DNA from: Falsiroseomonas sp046052145
GTDB lineage: Bacteria; Pseudomonadota; Alphaproteobacteria; Acetobacterales; Acetobacteraceae
Assembly: GCA_046052145.1 (NCBI GenBank)
Contig: JBJOMW010000005.1
Location: 1 to 64,000 of the forward strand
Length of the DNA: 64,000 bases
Direction of reading: 5' to 3'
A program made the translations under genes and the position numbers. How positions within the stretch are numbered: the first letter of the stretch is position 1; each line of letters begins with the position of its first letter. Below are positions 50,969 to 59,304 of the stretch, one piece after another. The notes under the pieces were generated by a model. That model searched no databases, was not told the DNA's origin, and saw only the letters and a program-made list of their open reading frames with translations.

Positions 50969-51241
50969 TCAGCGTACGCGCGTCAGCCGCCGGTAATTCG
51001 ATGCCACGCGGCGCCGGGCCGGGCTCAAGGCCGCCGCGGCGACCCGATCGGGGCGCGCCCCCAGCATCGCCGCGCGCCCGGCGGCCATCGCGCCGGCGGC
51101 GAAGGCACGCTGCTTCTCGGCGGCCATGTCGGCCAGCGCCGTCGCGGCACCAGCCGGCTCGGCCCAGAGCTGCGCGCTACGCAGCGTGAACACCCAGCCC
51201 GTGCGCCAGGCCAGCAGGGCAAAGGCGGCAGGATCGGTCAT
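50969..51241 (-). CDS. Small phasin-like/uncharacterised protein
   Basis: 90 aa, Ala-rich helical: MTDPAAFALLAWRTGWVFTL, AATALADMAAEKQRAFAAGA, then a basic end ALSPARRRVASNYRRLTRVR. Similar short proteins are common in alphaproteobacteria, sometimes called 'antifreeze protein' without evidence. The pattern MAAEKQRAFAAGAMAAG recalls phasins, which would fit a PHA-making cell, but this is only inferred. Start 51241 is chosen over a longer frame. Convergent with rnhA. Confidence 0.65.
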   Translation of the reverse strand: MTDPAAFALLAWRTGWVFTLRSAQLWAEPAGAATALADMAAEKQRAFAAGAMAAGRAAMLGARPDRVAAAALSPARRRVASNYRRLTRVR

Positions 51242-51313
51242 CACGCGGATCTCCCCATCCTGCCCCAACGCAGGCCGGGGCGTGCCCGCCGCGTGGCGCG
51301 GCGGGCCGGCCGG

Positions 51314-51796
51314 TCACAGGGCCGCGAGGACGGCCTCGGCCTTGCTGACCTCGAAGGCGCCCGGCGCCTCGACGGCGACATGCGTCACCTTGCCGCCCTT
51401 CGCCACCAGGGCGAAGCGCTGGCAGCGGACGCCAAGGCCGCGCGCCGTCAGGTCGAATTCCAGGCCCATCGCCTTGGTCAGCGCGGCCGCGCCATCGGCC
51501 AGCATCACGACCTGGTCGGTGATACCCTGGTCCTTCGCCCAGGCGCCCATCACGAAGGCGTCGTTCACCGCCATGCAGGCGATGACGTCCACGCCCTTCG
51601 CGCGCAGCGCGTCGGCGTTGGCCACGAAGCCGGGCAGGTGCTTGGCCGAGCAGGTCGGCGTGAAGGCGCCGGGCACGCCGAACAGCGCCACCGTCTTGCC
51701 GGCGAAGAGCTCCGCCGTGTCGACTTCCTTCGGGCCCTCGGCCGTGGCCTGCATGATCTTCAGCGACGGGATGGTGTCACCGGCCTTGATCGTCAT
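51314..51796 (-). CDS. Peroxiredoxin, Prx5-like
   Basis: 160 aa. Peroxidatic Cys49 lies in VPGAFTPTCSAKHLPGFV; other segments: KTVALFGVPGAFT, KGVDVIACMAVNDAFVMGAW, ALTKAMGLEFDL and GVRCQRFALVAKGGKVTHVA. A second Cys in GVRCQR may be structural. It reduces hydroperoxides with thiol donors. A single gene, divergent from the AlgH-family gene. Confidence 0.94.
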   Translation of the reverse strand: MTIKAGDTIPSLKIMQATAEGPKEVDTAELFAGKTVALFGVPGAFTPTCSAKHLPGFVANADALRAKGVDVIACMAVNDAFVMGAWAKDQGITDQVVMLADGAAALTKAMGLEFDLTARGLGVRCQRFALVAKGGKVTHVAVEAPGAFEVSKAEAVLAAL

Positions 51797-51961
51797 CGCA
51801 TCATCTCCCAGCGGGTCTGGTGGTTGAGTTGGCGGTTGTGGTGGCGGTTTAGGCGGAACATCGCGCGCCGTCCATGCGCGGCCGGGGCGGGGCAGGACGG
51901 CAACGCGGGCTGTCATCGCCCATTCTTGCGGCCACGCGCCGCCGCCGCCATCTTCGAAGCG

Positions 51962-52609
51962 ATGGCACGATACAGCCCCAAGAAGACCCCTGGCAGGCCC
52001 ACCGGGAGCAGCCTCCCGCAGGGCAAGCTTGCTGGCGGCGTTCCCGCCGGGGGCGGGGGGTGGCTCACCGGCCAGCTGCTGGTCGCCATGCCGACCATGC
52101 AGGACCCCCGCTTCGCGCGGAGCGTCATCTGCCTCTGCGTCCATTCCGACGATGGGGCGATGGGGCTGGTGCTGAACAAGCCGCTGGATGGCCTGTCCTT
52201 CGAGGATTTGCTGAAGCAGCTCGACCTCGACCCCGTCCCGCCGCAGCGGCGCATCCGGCTGATGGCCGGCGGCCCGGTGGAGAATGGCCGCGGCTTCGTG
52301 CTGCACACCGCCGATTGGGAGACGGAAGGCAGCCTGAAGGTCCAGCCCGACGTGGTGCTGACGGCAAGCGTGGACATTCTGAAGGCGATCGCCGGCGGCG
52401 GCGGCCCGCGGCAGGGTTTCCTCGCGCTCGGCTATGCCGGCTGGGGGCCGGGGCAGCTGGAAAGCGAGATCGCCGAGAATGCCTGGCTGTCTGTCCCGGC
52501 CGATGAGCAGCTGCTGTTTGGCGCCTCGCCCGAGAAGCTCTGGCGGGAAGCGCTCGCCAAGTTGCGTGTAGACCCGGCGCTGCTGTCGGGCGTCGCCGGC
52601 CACGCCTGA
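51962..52609 (+). CDS. UPF0301 (YqgE/AlgH) family protein
   Basis: 215 aa. After a basic N-terminus come the family segments LTGQLLVAMPTMQDPRFARS, VICLCVHSDDGAMGLVLNKP, MAGGPVENGRGFVLHTADWE, LKAIAGGGGPRQGFLALGYA and GWGPGQLESEIAENAWLSV. ATG 51962 lies in the typical place. The molecular function is not established. A run of hairpins follows its stop. Confidence 0.93.
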   Translation: MARYSPKKTPGRPTGSSLPQGKLAGGVPAGGGGWLTGQLLVAMPTMQDPRFARSVICLCVHSDDGAMGLVLNKPLDGLSFEDLLKQLDLDPVPPQRRIRLMAGGPVENGRGFVLHTADWETEGSLKVQPDVVLTASVDILKAIAGGGGPRQGFLALGYAGWGPGQLESEIAENAWLSVPADEQLLFGASPEKLWREALAKLRVDPALLSGVAGHA

Positions 52610-52661
52610 ATTGCCGCACGGCGTCAGGGGCTGATACCCGGCGGCTGAATGAATAACCTGC

Positions 52662-52770
52662 GGCCTGCGAAGCAGGCCGAGGCCGCGAACGCGGCCCGCC
52701 GCTTATGCGGCGAGCCAAGCCTGCGGAGCAGGCGCCGGCGCTTGAGGGGCCGAAGGTGAAACCTTCGGCC
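52662..52770. repeat. Run of five short hairpins
   Basis: Consecutive perfect palindromes: GGCCTGC-GAA-GCAGGCC (52662-52678), GGCCGCGAACGCGGCC (52681-52696), CGCCGCTTATGCGGCG (52697-52712), GCCTGCGGAGCAGGC (52719-52733), GGCCGAAGGT-GAA-ACCTTCGGCC (52748-52770). Units 1 and 4 are near copies. It fills the gap between the AlgH-family and DMT genes; no gene is seen. Confidence 0.75.
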
Positions 52771-52832
52771 GCCAAGTATGATCTGTCCCGGACGCGCTGG
52801 ACGCGCCCGGACACGGTGTCAGACTGCGGCCG

Positions 52833-53714
52833 ATGTCCCGTACCCTCCAGGGCGTGCTGCTCCAGCTGGTGGCGCTCGCGCTCTTCGTCTCGATGGATGC
52901 GCTGCTGAAGCTGCTGGTGGCCGTCTATTCGGTGCCGCAGCTGATGTTCGTCCGCTTCGTCATCCACACGGTCTTCGTGGCGGCCGCCGTGATGATCTTC
53001 ACCGGCTCGCTCCCCTGGCGGTCGCGTTCGCCGGTGCTGCAGACGCTGCGCAGCGCGAGCCTGGCCATCGCCAATGCCGCGCTCTCCGTCGCGCTGATCC
53101 ATGTGCCGCTGGCCGATGCCACGGCGGTGATGTTCGCCGCCCCCGTGCTGACCGTGGCACTCGCGGCGCTGCTGCTGGGGGAGAAGGTCTCGCCCCGGCG
53201 CTGGCTCGGCGTCGGCATCGGGCTGGCCGGGGTGATGGTGGCGCTGCGCCCGCCCTTTCTCACCGGCGATCCGCTGCACTGGGCCATGCTGCTGCCGTTG
53301 GTCACCGCGGCGATGAACACGGTCTACCAGTTGCTGACCCGCCACCTGGCCGCGAAGGACGACCCGAGCACCACCTTCCTGCACACCTCGCTGGCGGCCT
53401 GCGCGCTGACGGCGCTGGCGCAGCCCTTCGTCTGGGTAACGCCGGCGGCCAGCGACCTGCCCTGGCTGCTGGCGCTCGGGCTGCTCGGGGCGGCGGGGCA
53501 TTGCCTGCTGGTGCTGGCCTTCGCCCGTGCCCCGGCCTCCGTGCTCGCGCCCATGTCCTATTCGCAGCTGATCTGGGCGGGGCTCGCGGGGGTGCTGGTG
53601 TTCGGGGACTGGCCGGATGGCTGGACCCTGCTCGGCGCCGGGGTCATCGCGGCGGGGGGGATCCTGGTGGCCCTGCCGGATCGGCGTGCCGCCACCGAAA
53701 CGTCCCGTGGCTGA
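52833..53714 (+). CDS. DMT-family (EamA) transporter
   Basis: 293 aa with ten hydrophobic helices arranged as two EamA repeats (about 5-140 and 150-285). Typical segments: QLVALALFVSMDALLKLL, LIHVPLADATAVMFAAPVLT, ALLLGEKVSPRRWLGVGIGL and PMSYSQLIWAGLAGVLVFGD near the end. Substrates of this group (amino acids, nucleotides, metabolites) are not predictable here. The start follows the hairpin array. Confidence 0.9.
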   Translation: MSRTLQGVLLQLVALALFVSMDALLKLLVAVYSVPQLMFVRFVIHTVFVAAAVMIFTGSLPWRSRSPVLQTLRSASLAIANAALSVALIHVPLADATAVMFAAPVLTVALAALLLGEKVSPRRWLGVGIGLAGVMVALRPPFLTGDPLHWAMLLPLVTAAMNTVYQLLTRHLAAKDDPSTTFLHTSLAACALTALAQPFVWVTPAASDLPWLLALGLLGAAGHCLLVLAFARAPASVLAPMSYSQLIWAGLAGVLVFGDWPDGWTLLGAGVIAAGGILVALPDRRAATETSRG

Positions 53715-53805
53715 CCCCGGCGTGACCCTTAACGGTCATGAACGTCTTGCGCCGATCCCCCGTTGGCACTAGCGAGGCACCCGGCGACGCCGGAATCTGG
53801 GCCGA

Positions 53806-54498
53806 ATGACCATCCGCACCGACACCCCCGACCGTGACCACCCCCGCGCCGTCCTGGATGCCGAGGGGGTGCGCGACGCCTATCGTCGCTGGGCTGGGGT
53901 GTATGACGTGGTCTTCGGCGGCGTGTCCGCCCATGGCCGCCGCCGCGCCGTGGAGGCGGTGAACCGCCTGCCCGGTACCCGCGTGCTCGAGGTCGGCGTC
54001 GGCACGGGCCTCGCTTTGCCGCGCTACCGGGCGGAGAAGCGGGTGGTCGGCATCGACCTTTCGCGCGAGATGCTGGAGAAGGCGGCCGAGCGCGTGCGCG
54101 CCGAGCGCCTGGCCCATGTCACCGGCCTCGTCGAGATGAATGCCGAGAAGATGGCCTTCGCCGATGGCAGCTTCGACATCGCGGTGGCGATGTTCACCGC
54201 TTCCGTCGTGCCGAACGCCAAGGCGCTGTTCGCGGAGATGTCACGCGTGGTCCGCCCCGGCGGCCAGCTGCTGTTCGTGAACCACTTCGCCGCCGAGCGC
54301 GGACTGCGCTGGTGGGCGGAACGCTCCATGGCGCCGCTCGCCCGCCTGCTTGGCTGGCACCCGGATTTCGCGCTGTCCGACCTGCTCGACCCGGCGGTGG
54401 TGCGGGTCGAGGCGATGGAGCCCTGCCAGCCGGCCGGGCTCTTCACCCTGGTGCAGGTACGGAACCCGGGCGCGCCGGGGCTCGCCGCCGCGGCCTGA
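53806..54498 (+). CDS. pmtA: Phosphatidylethanolamine N-methyltransferase (PmtA type)
   Basis: 230 aa SAM-dependent methyltransferase. Start segment AYRRWAGVYDVVFGGVSAHG is characteristic of the Rhodobacter-type PmtA; motif I is VLEVGVGTGLALP, then GIDLSREMLEKAAER, and VVRPGGQLLFVNHF. It converts phosphatidylethanolamine to phosphatidylcholine. Its last 56 nt overlap the convergent metal-permease gene. Assignment rests on pattern; other small-molecule methyltransferases are possible. Confidence 0.8.
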   Translation: MTIRTDTPDRDHPRAVLDAEGVRDAYRRWAGVYDVVFGGVSAHGRRRAVEAVNRLPGTRVLEVGVGTGLALPRYRAEKRVVGIDLSREMLEKAAERVRAERLAHVTGLVEMNAEKMAFADGSFDIAVAMFTASVVPNAKALFAEMSRVVRPGGQLLFVNHFAAERGLRWWAERSMAPLARLLGWHPDFALSDLLDPAVVRVEAMEPCQPAGLFTLVQVRNPGAPGLAAAA

Positions 54499-55393
54499 CC
54501 GCGCCGAACAGCGCGGCGGCCGCGACCATCAGCCCGCCCAGCGTCCCGATCACCCCCGCAGCGTTCAGCGCGAGGTCGAGGCCGAGCGCCGCCGGCACCG
54601 GCCCGGCCAGCCCATAGCCGATGGCACCGAGCCCCGCGCCGAGCGCCGCCCCGCCCAGCACCTGCGTCCCGTAGCGGTCGGTCATCAGCCGCAGTGCGGC
54701 CGCCGGGCAGACCAGCATGGCGACGACCAGGATCGAGCCCACCGCTTCGAAGGCGGCGACTGCCGCGGCGGCGACCAGAAGTGCCAGGCCAAGCTCCACC
54801 CGCCGCGCCGGCAGGCCGATCGCCTGGGCATAGGCGGGGTCGAAGCAGACCAGCTTGATCGGCCGCCATAAGGCCGCGACCGCCAGCCCCACGGCCAGCG
54901 CCACGCCCGCCAGCAGGCCGAGCTGCCGCGGCAGCGTGGCGAGTGCCGCGGGGTCGGCCAGCGCCGCCAGCGACCGGCCTTCGGTCCAGACCAGCGTCTC
55001 GAGCTGGCCGAACAGCACGCAATCAATGTCGAGATCGACGTTGCGCGCGCCCGTCACCTCGATCAGGACCAAGCCGACGGCGAAGAAGGTGGTGAAGACG
55101 GCGCCGATCGCCGCGCCCGGATCGAGTCGCGCGGCCTTCTGGACCAGCCCGATCAGCGCGACCGCCGCGAGGCCCGCGACCATCGCGCCCAGCAGCATCG
55201 GCAGCCCCGCCCGCGCGCCGGTGATGGCGAAGCCGAGCACGATGCCGGGCAGCACGGCATGGGACAGTGCATCCCCGATCAGCGATTCGCGCCGCAGCAC
55301 CAGGAACGACCCGAGCAGCCCGCAGGTGCCCCCCGCGAGCATCGCCGCCAGCAAGGGCGGCAGGTCGAGCATGAGGAAGTCCGCGAGGGTCAT
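54443..55393 (-). CDS. Metal ABC transporter permease (second of operon)
   Basis: 316 aa ABC-3 permease (MntD/TroD-like) with about eight or nine helices. Segments: LLGSFLVLRRESLIGDALSH, AVLPGIVLGFAITGARAG, GAIGAVFTTFFAVGLVLIEV, DCVLFGQLETLVW, and FEAVGSILVVAMLVCPAAAL. A basic tail (AVRPRRRAPARPGSV) overlaps the 3' end of pmtA. It lies 127 nt after the fused permease gene and is the last gene of the operon. Confidence 0.9.
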   Translation of the reverse strand: MTLADFLMLDLPPLLAAMLAGGTCGLLGSFLVLRRESLIGDALSHAVLPGIVLGFAITGARAGLPMLLGAMVAGLAAVALIGLVQKAARLDPGAAIGAVFTTFFAVGLVLIEVTGARNVDLDIDCVLFGQLETLVWTEGRSLAALADPAALATLPRQLGLLAGVALAVGLAVAALWRPIKLVCFDPAYAQAIGLPARRVELGLALLVAAAAVAAFEAVGSILVVAMLVCPAAALRLMTDRYGTQVLGGAALGAGLGAIGYGLAGPVPAALGLDLALNAAGVIGTLGGLMVAAAALFGAVRPRRRAPARPGSVPAPG

Positions 55394-55520
55394 GTTTGTG
55401 CCCTCAAGTGCCGGGCGCGGCCTCCGGCCGCTTGGCTTGCGCGCCGCCGCACTGCCGTGTCGTGCCGGGAACGCGCTCTGTGCGCGGGCCGCCATGCGGC
55501 GGCCGGGTTCCGTTTTGCCG

Positions 55521-56816
55521 TCATGTTGCCCTGCGCCCCAGCGCATGCGGGCTGGAGGGCAGGGCGGAGGGCTCCGGCAGCAGCTTCGCGGCCATCTCCG
55601 GCGGCAGCCCATGCTCCACCAAATCCGCGAGCCGGTCGGCGGAAGCGATGTCGGCCGCGCCTGCGGCCAGCAGATGATGCTCCACCGCGCGATGCGCGCG
55701 CACTGCCCGCCGCGCGGCCGTGGCACCGCGCGGCGTCAGGTGCACGAGGCCCTCGGCGCGCGCCACAAGACCGCGCAGCGAGAGCCACAGCGCCAGCCGC
55801 CGGGCCTTGCCATGGCTCCAGCCGCGCGCGGCGGCAACCGCAGCGATCGGCGCCCAGCGATCGCCCGCCGTGCCTGGGCCCGCACCGGCGGCTTCCTGCG
55901 CTTCCCAGGCGGCGCGCAGGAAATGCTCGGTGTCGGCCGCGAGCCGCCGGCGCAGCAGCGCCGCCGCTCGCGCCAGCAGCCCGCGCTCGGGCGCCACCAG
56001 CAGGGCGAGGGTGAAGAAGCCGGCCGCGACGAGCACCACGGCGGCCCCCGTCGGGACCTCTGGCCGTTGCGCCGAGATCCAGGCCCCGACGGCGCCCGCA
56101 ACCCCGCCTGAGGCCGCGCCGATGGCCAGCATCCGCGGCAGGCGATGGGTGATGAGCCGCGCGGTCGCCGCCGGCAGCACCAGCAGCGCCACGACCAGGA
56201 TCAGCCCGACCGCCTGCAGCCCGCTGACGCAAACCAGCACGATCAGGCCCAGCAGCAGCAGATCCGTGCGGTCCGTGCGGAGCCCCTGCACGCGGGCGAA
56301 ATCGGCATCGAAGGCGACGGCGCGCAGCCGCTGGAAGGCCACCAGCACGACCGCGAGGCTCACCGCCGCCACCGCTGCCGCGATCTGCGCATCCTCCGCC
56401 CGCATCGCCGCCGCCTGGCCGAGGATGAATTTCGACAGGCCCGCCTGCGCCGCGCCGGGCTGTGTCTGCAGCCAGGACAGCAGCGCGACGCCCGCGGCGT
56501 AGAAGGAGGACAGCACGATGGCGATCGCCGCGTCCTCCCGGATGCGTCGGGTGCACGCGAGCGCCTGCACCGCCAGCACGCCGAGCAGCCCTGCCACCGC
56601 CGCGCCCGCCAGCAGCGGCGGCAGCGCGCGGGGATCGGCACCGAGTGCGGCGACGATCAGCGCCGCGACCGCCACCCCCGGCAGCGCCGCGTGCCCCACC
56701 GCATCGGCGACCAGCGCGCGGCCGCGCAGCAGCGCGAAGGTCCCGACCGTCCCCGCCGCAACCCCAAGCAACGCGCAGCCCGCGAGCACGACGGCGGTAT
56801 TGTAGGAGAGGATCAC
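55521..56816 (-). CDS. Metal ABC permease fused to DtxR/MntR-like C-terminal domain
   Basis: 431 aa. Residues 1-280 are an ABC-3 permease (FALLRGRALVADAVGHAALP, AVALLSW, FGLQ-like SGLQAVGLILVVALLVLPAA). Residues about 320-431 form a winged-helix-like and dimerisation region: SHGKARRLALWLSLRGLVAR, AEGLVHLTPRGATAARRAVR, AHRAVEHHLLAAG and ADLVEHGLPPEMAAKLL, resembling the metal-binding half of DtxR/MntR repressors. Such fusions occur in TroC/MntC relatives. The domain may sense cytosolic metal and gate transport; this is inferred. Confidence 0.85.
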   Translation of the reverse strand: MILSYNTAVVLAGCALLGVAAGTVGTFALLRGRALVADAVGHAALPGVAVAALIVAALGADPRALPPLLAGAAVAGLLGVLAVQALACTRRIREDAAIAIVLSSFYAAGVALLSWLQTQPGAAQAGLSKFILGQAAAMRAEDAQIAAAVAAVSLAVVLVAFQRLRAVAFDADFARVQGLRTDRTDLLLLGLIVLVCVSGLQAVGLILVVALLVLPAATARLITHRLPRMLAIGAASGGVAGAVGAWISAQRPEVPTGAAVVLVAAGFFTLALLVAPERGLLARAAALLRRRLAADTEHFLRAAWEAQEAAGAGPGTAGDRWAPIAAVAAARGWSHGKARRLALWLSLRGLVARAEGLVHLTPRGATAARRAVRAHRAVEHHLLAAGAADIASADRLADLVEHGLPPEMAAKLLPEPSALPSSPHALGRRAT

Positions 56817-57598
56817 GCCCCCTCCGCCCCGGCGGCGATGCGCGATTCGTCGAGCAGCGCGAGGCGCGCGCCATAGGTCGCGCCGATGTTCTTGGTGGTG
56901 AACACCTCCCGCACCGGACCCTGCGCAAAAACCCGCGCATTCAGCAGCAGCACGGAGGCGAAGTAGTCCGGCACCGTGCCGAGGTCGTGGTGCACCGCCA
57001 CCACATGCCGCCCCTGCGCCGCCAGCGCGCGCAGCACCGTGACGATCGCAGCCTCCGTCGCGGCATCCACCGCGGCGAAGGGCTCATCCATCAGCACCAA
57101 CTCGGCATCCTGGGCGAGTGCGCGCGCGAGGAAGACGCGCTGCTGCTGCCCGCCCGAGAGCTTGCCGATCTGCCGCTCCGCGAAATCGGCCATGCCGACC
57201 TGATCCAGCGCCTCCCGCGCAGCCTCGCGGTGCCGGCGCGGCACGCGGCCCCACCAGCGCATCCGCGGATAGCGCGCCATGCACACCACATCGAGCGCGG
57301 TGGCGGGGAAGTCCCAATCCACGGACGCGCGCTGCGGCAGGTAGCCGACGCGGTCGCGCACCTCCTCCAGCGGGCGGCCGAAGAAGCGGACCTCGCCCGA
57401 TAGCGCTGGCACGAGGCCCAGCGTCGCCTTCAGCAGCGTGGATTTGCCCGCCCCGTTCGGCCCGACGATGGCCGTCAGCCCCGCCGGCGCCTGCCAGGTC
57501 ACGTCCCAGACCGCCGGCCGTTCGCCATAGGCGACGGTCAGGTGGGAGACCGACAGGGGCGGGGGAGGGGTCACGCCCGCCCCCTCGGTGAGGGTCAC
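56813..57598 (-). CDS. Metal ABC transporter ATPase
   Basis: 261 aa MntB/TroB-like. Walker A GPNGAGKSTL, Q-loop GYLPQRASVDWDFPATALDV, signature LSGGQQQRVFLARAL, Walker B LVLMDEPFAAVD, switch His in VAVHHDLGTV. The 'VDWDFP..ALDVVCM' stretch is the hallmark of metal-family ATPases. It overlaps both neighbours by 4 nt (ATGA), so the operon is translationally coupled. Confidence 0.93.
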   Translation of the reverse strand: MTLTEGAGVTPPPPLSVSHLTVAYGERPAVWDVTWQAPAGLTAIVGPNGAGKSTLLKATLGLVPALSGEVRFFGRPLEEVRDRVGYLPQRASVDWDFPATALDVVCMARYPRMRWWGRVPRRHREAAREALDQVGMADFAERQIGKLSGGQQQRVFLARALAQDAELVLMDEPFAAVDAATEAAIVTVLRALAAQGRHVVAVHHDLGTVPDYFASVLLLNARVFAQGPVREVFTTKNIGATYGARLALLDESRIAAGAEGA

Positions 57599-58602
57599 GC
57601 CGCCAGCCTTCCGTTCAGGCCTTGCGCGGGCACCCGGCCGCCAAGGGCACGGACGATCGTCGTGATGTTGTGGTCCATCATGCCCTCATAGGTGCCGAGA
57701 TAGGTGCCCGGCCGCCCCATCGCATCGGAGAACAGGTTACCGCCGAGCGCAACGCGATGCCCGCGCGCGGCCGCGCCCTCGATCAACGCGCGCACCGCGC
57801 GATCGGGCACGGAGGTCTCCGCGAAGACCGCCGGCACGCGGCGCTCGACCAGCTTGCGCACCAACGCCTCGATGCCGGCGAGATTCGCTTCCGCCTCGGT
57901 GGACAGGCCCTGGATGCTCTCGATGGTCAGCCCATAGCGGCGGCCGAAATAGCTGAAGGCGTCATGCGCGGTGACCAGCACGCGCGCGTTTTCGGGCACG
58001 GTCGCGAGCCCCTCCCGCGCATAGGTGTCGAGGCGCGCGCAGCGGGTGCGGAAGCGGGCGAGGTCGTCGGCCATGCCCTCCCGCACATCGGGCGCGAGGC
58101 GCGCGAGCGGCTCGAGCACGCTGCCGGCGGCCTCCCCCCAGAGCGTCGGGTCCATCCAGACATGCGGGTCGGCGGCGTCGGGGTAGTCCGCATTCGCCAG
58201 CAGGCGGTCGCGGGGGAGCGTTTCGGCCAGCAGGACCACCGGCTTGCCGGCGGCCCGCACGCGCTCCAGCACATCGCCCATGCGGCCTTCCAGGCGATGG
58301 CCGACGCCGAAGACCGCATCCGCGCCGAGCAACCGGGCAATGTCGCTGCGCGTCGGGCGGAACAGATGCGGGTCCACGCCTTCCCCGATCAGGGTGACGG
58401 CGGCGAGGCGCCCGCCGCTCACCTCCCGCACGGCGTCGCCGACCATGGCGACGGTCGCGACGACGTTGCGCGACGTGCGCGGGGCGCCCTGCGCCAGGGC
58501 GGGCAAGGGCAGCACGGCGAGGGTCGCGCCAAGCAAGGCGCGGCGTCCGAGACCTGAACGACTGTTCAGATGTAGGCCTGTCGAGCTGTCATCCCTGTTC
58601 AT
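57595..58602 (-). CDS. Periplasmic metal-binding protein of Zn/Mn ABC transporter (TroA-like)
   Basis: 335 aa cluster A-I binding protein. A leader with twin arginine (GRRALLGATLAVLPLPALAQ) precedes the mature start VVATVAMVGDAVREVSGG. Ligand candidates: His in GVDPHLFRPT, His in DPHVWMDP, His in TAHDAFSYFGRRYGL and Asp in NLFSDAMG, the His3-Asp set of TroA rather than the Glu-containing set of Mn-specific PsaA. This fits Zn or Mn. First gene of the operon, divergent from an ArsR repressor. Confidence 0.92.
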   Translation of the reverse strand: MNRDDSSTGLHLNSRSGLGRRALLGATLAVLPLPALAQGAPRTSRNVVATVAMVGDAVREVSGGRLAAVTLIGEGVDPHLFRPTRSDIARLLGADAVFGVGHRLEGRMGDVLERVRAAGKPVVLLAETLPRDRLLANADYPDAADPHVWMDPTLWGEAAGSVLEPLARLAPDVREGMADDLARFRTRCARLDTYAREGLATVPENARVLVTAHDAFSYFGRRYGLTIESIQGLSTEAEANLAGIEALVRKLVERRVPAVFAETSVPDRAVRALIEGAAARGHRVALGGNLFSDAMGRPGTYLGTYEGMMDHNITTIVRALGGRVPAQGLNGRLAA

Positions 58603-58613
58603 ATCTTCATATA
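58598..58613. promoter_or_regulatory. Possible ArsR/SmtB operator
   Basis: TGTTCATAT followed by a second TTCATAT (58598-58604, 58607-58613) in a short AT-rich island between the divergent binding-protein and repressor genes. SmtB-type repressors bind TGAACA/TTCATAT-like sites. It overlaps the binding-protein start codon, fitting repression. Confidence 0.45.
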
Positions 58614-58678
58614 TTCCTGAATTTTCAATGCTTTGCGCCTTACGCGCAGGTTGTCCTTTCCCAGCGTGCCGTCAAGGG

Positions 58679-59068
58679 ATGCTGGACGCGGCGGCGCGGC
58701 GGGCCGATGGTGGCGGGGCAGGAGCGGAACGGCCGATGGGCGTGCGGGACAGGATCGCCGAGGACCAGGTGGTGGAGCTGGCGGAGATGTTCCGCCTGAT
58801 GAGCGACCCGACGCGGTTGCGCATCATCCTGGCCTGTCTGGATGCGCCGGTCTCGGTCGGCGACATGGCCGATGGGCTCAACATCTCCGCCTCGCTCGTC
58901 TCGCACCATCTCAGGCTGCTGCGCGCGGCGCGGCTGCTGCAGGCGGATCGTCGCGGGCGGCAGGTGTTCTACGTGGTGGGCGACAGCCATATCCGCTCGA
59001 TGCTGACCGACATGGTGGACCATGTCGCCGAAGGCGAGGTCGAGGGCGAATCCGCCCCCGGCGGCTAA
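58679..59068 (+). CDS. ArsR/SmtB-family metal-responsive repressor
   Basis: 129 aa (110 aa if the ATG at 58736, with GGAGCGG upstream, is used). Winged helix: MFRLMSDPTRLRIILACL, VSVGDMADGLNISASLVSHH, LRLLRAARLLQADRRGRQVF. The last helix holds Asp-x-His-x10-His-x2-Glu (DSHIRSMLTDMVDHVAE), exactly the alpha-5 zinc site of SmtB. It therefore probably releases DNA with zinc... or, given divergence from an uptake operon, acts in a Zn-dependent circuit whose sign is not obvious. Confidence 0.88.
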   Translation: MLDAAARRADGGGAGAERPMGVRDRIAEDQVVELAEMFRLMSDPTRLRIILACLDAPVSVGDMADGLNISASLVSHHLRLLRAARLLQADRRGRQVFYVVGDSHIRSMLTDMVDHVAEGEVEGESAPGG

Positions 59069-59163
59069 CCCGCGCTGGCCTGCAGGGCCTGCGGGCGAAG
59101 AAAGACTTAACCCCTCTAAGCCATTTCCGTAGGCCGCCTTGGCAAGTGGCGCGCCGCGCTCAC

Positions 59164-59192
59164 TTGTGCGGTGCGGGACCCGCTTCTATAGG
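59164..59192 (+). promoter_or_regulatory. Candidate promoter of cox cluster
   Basis: TTGTGC (59164-59169) and TATAGG (59187-59192) separated by 17 bp, 112 bp before coxB. The rest of the 236-bp gap shows no gene. Confidence 0.45.
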
Positions 59193-59304
59193 GTCCGGTG
59201 CGGCAGCCACTCTTCAGGAGCGGCGTCGTGGCCCGGAGGCGTCCGGGCTTGAGCAGGTTCGAGGAAATGTGCGCGGCATCAAGCCGCGCCGGCGGGACGG
59301 CAGG

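Noticed and set aside
54443..58602. Firm mntABCD or znuABC naming
   Set aside because: Binding-site residues, the DtxR-like fusion and the Zn-type repressor point to different metals, so specific symbols were not assigned.
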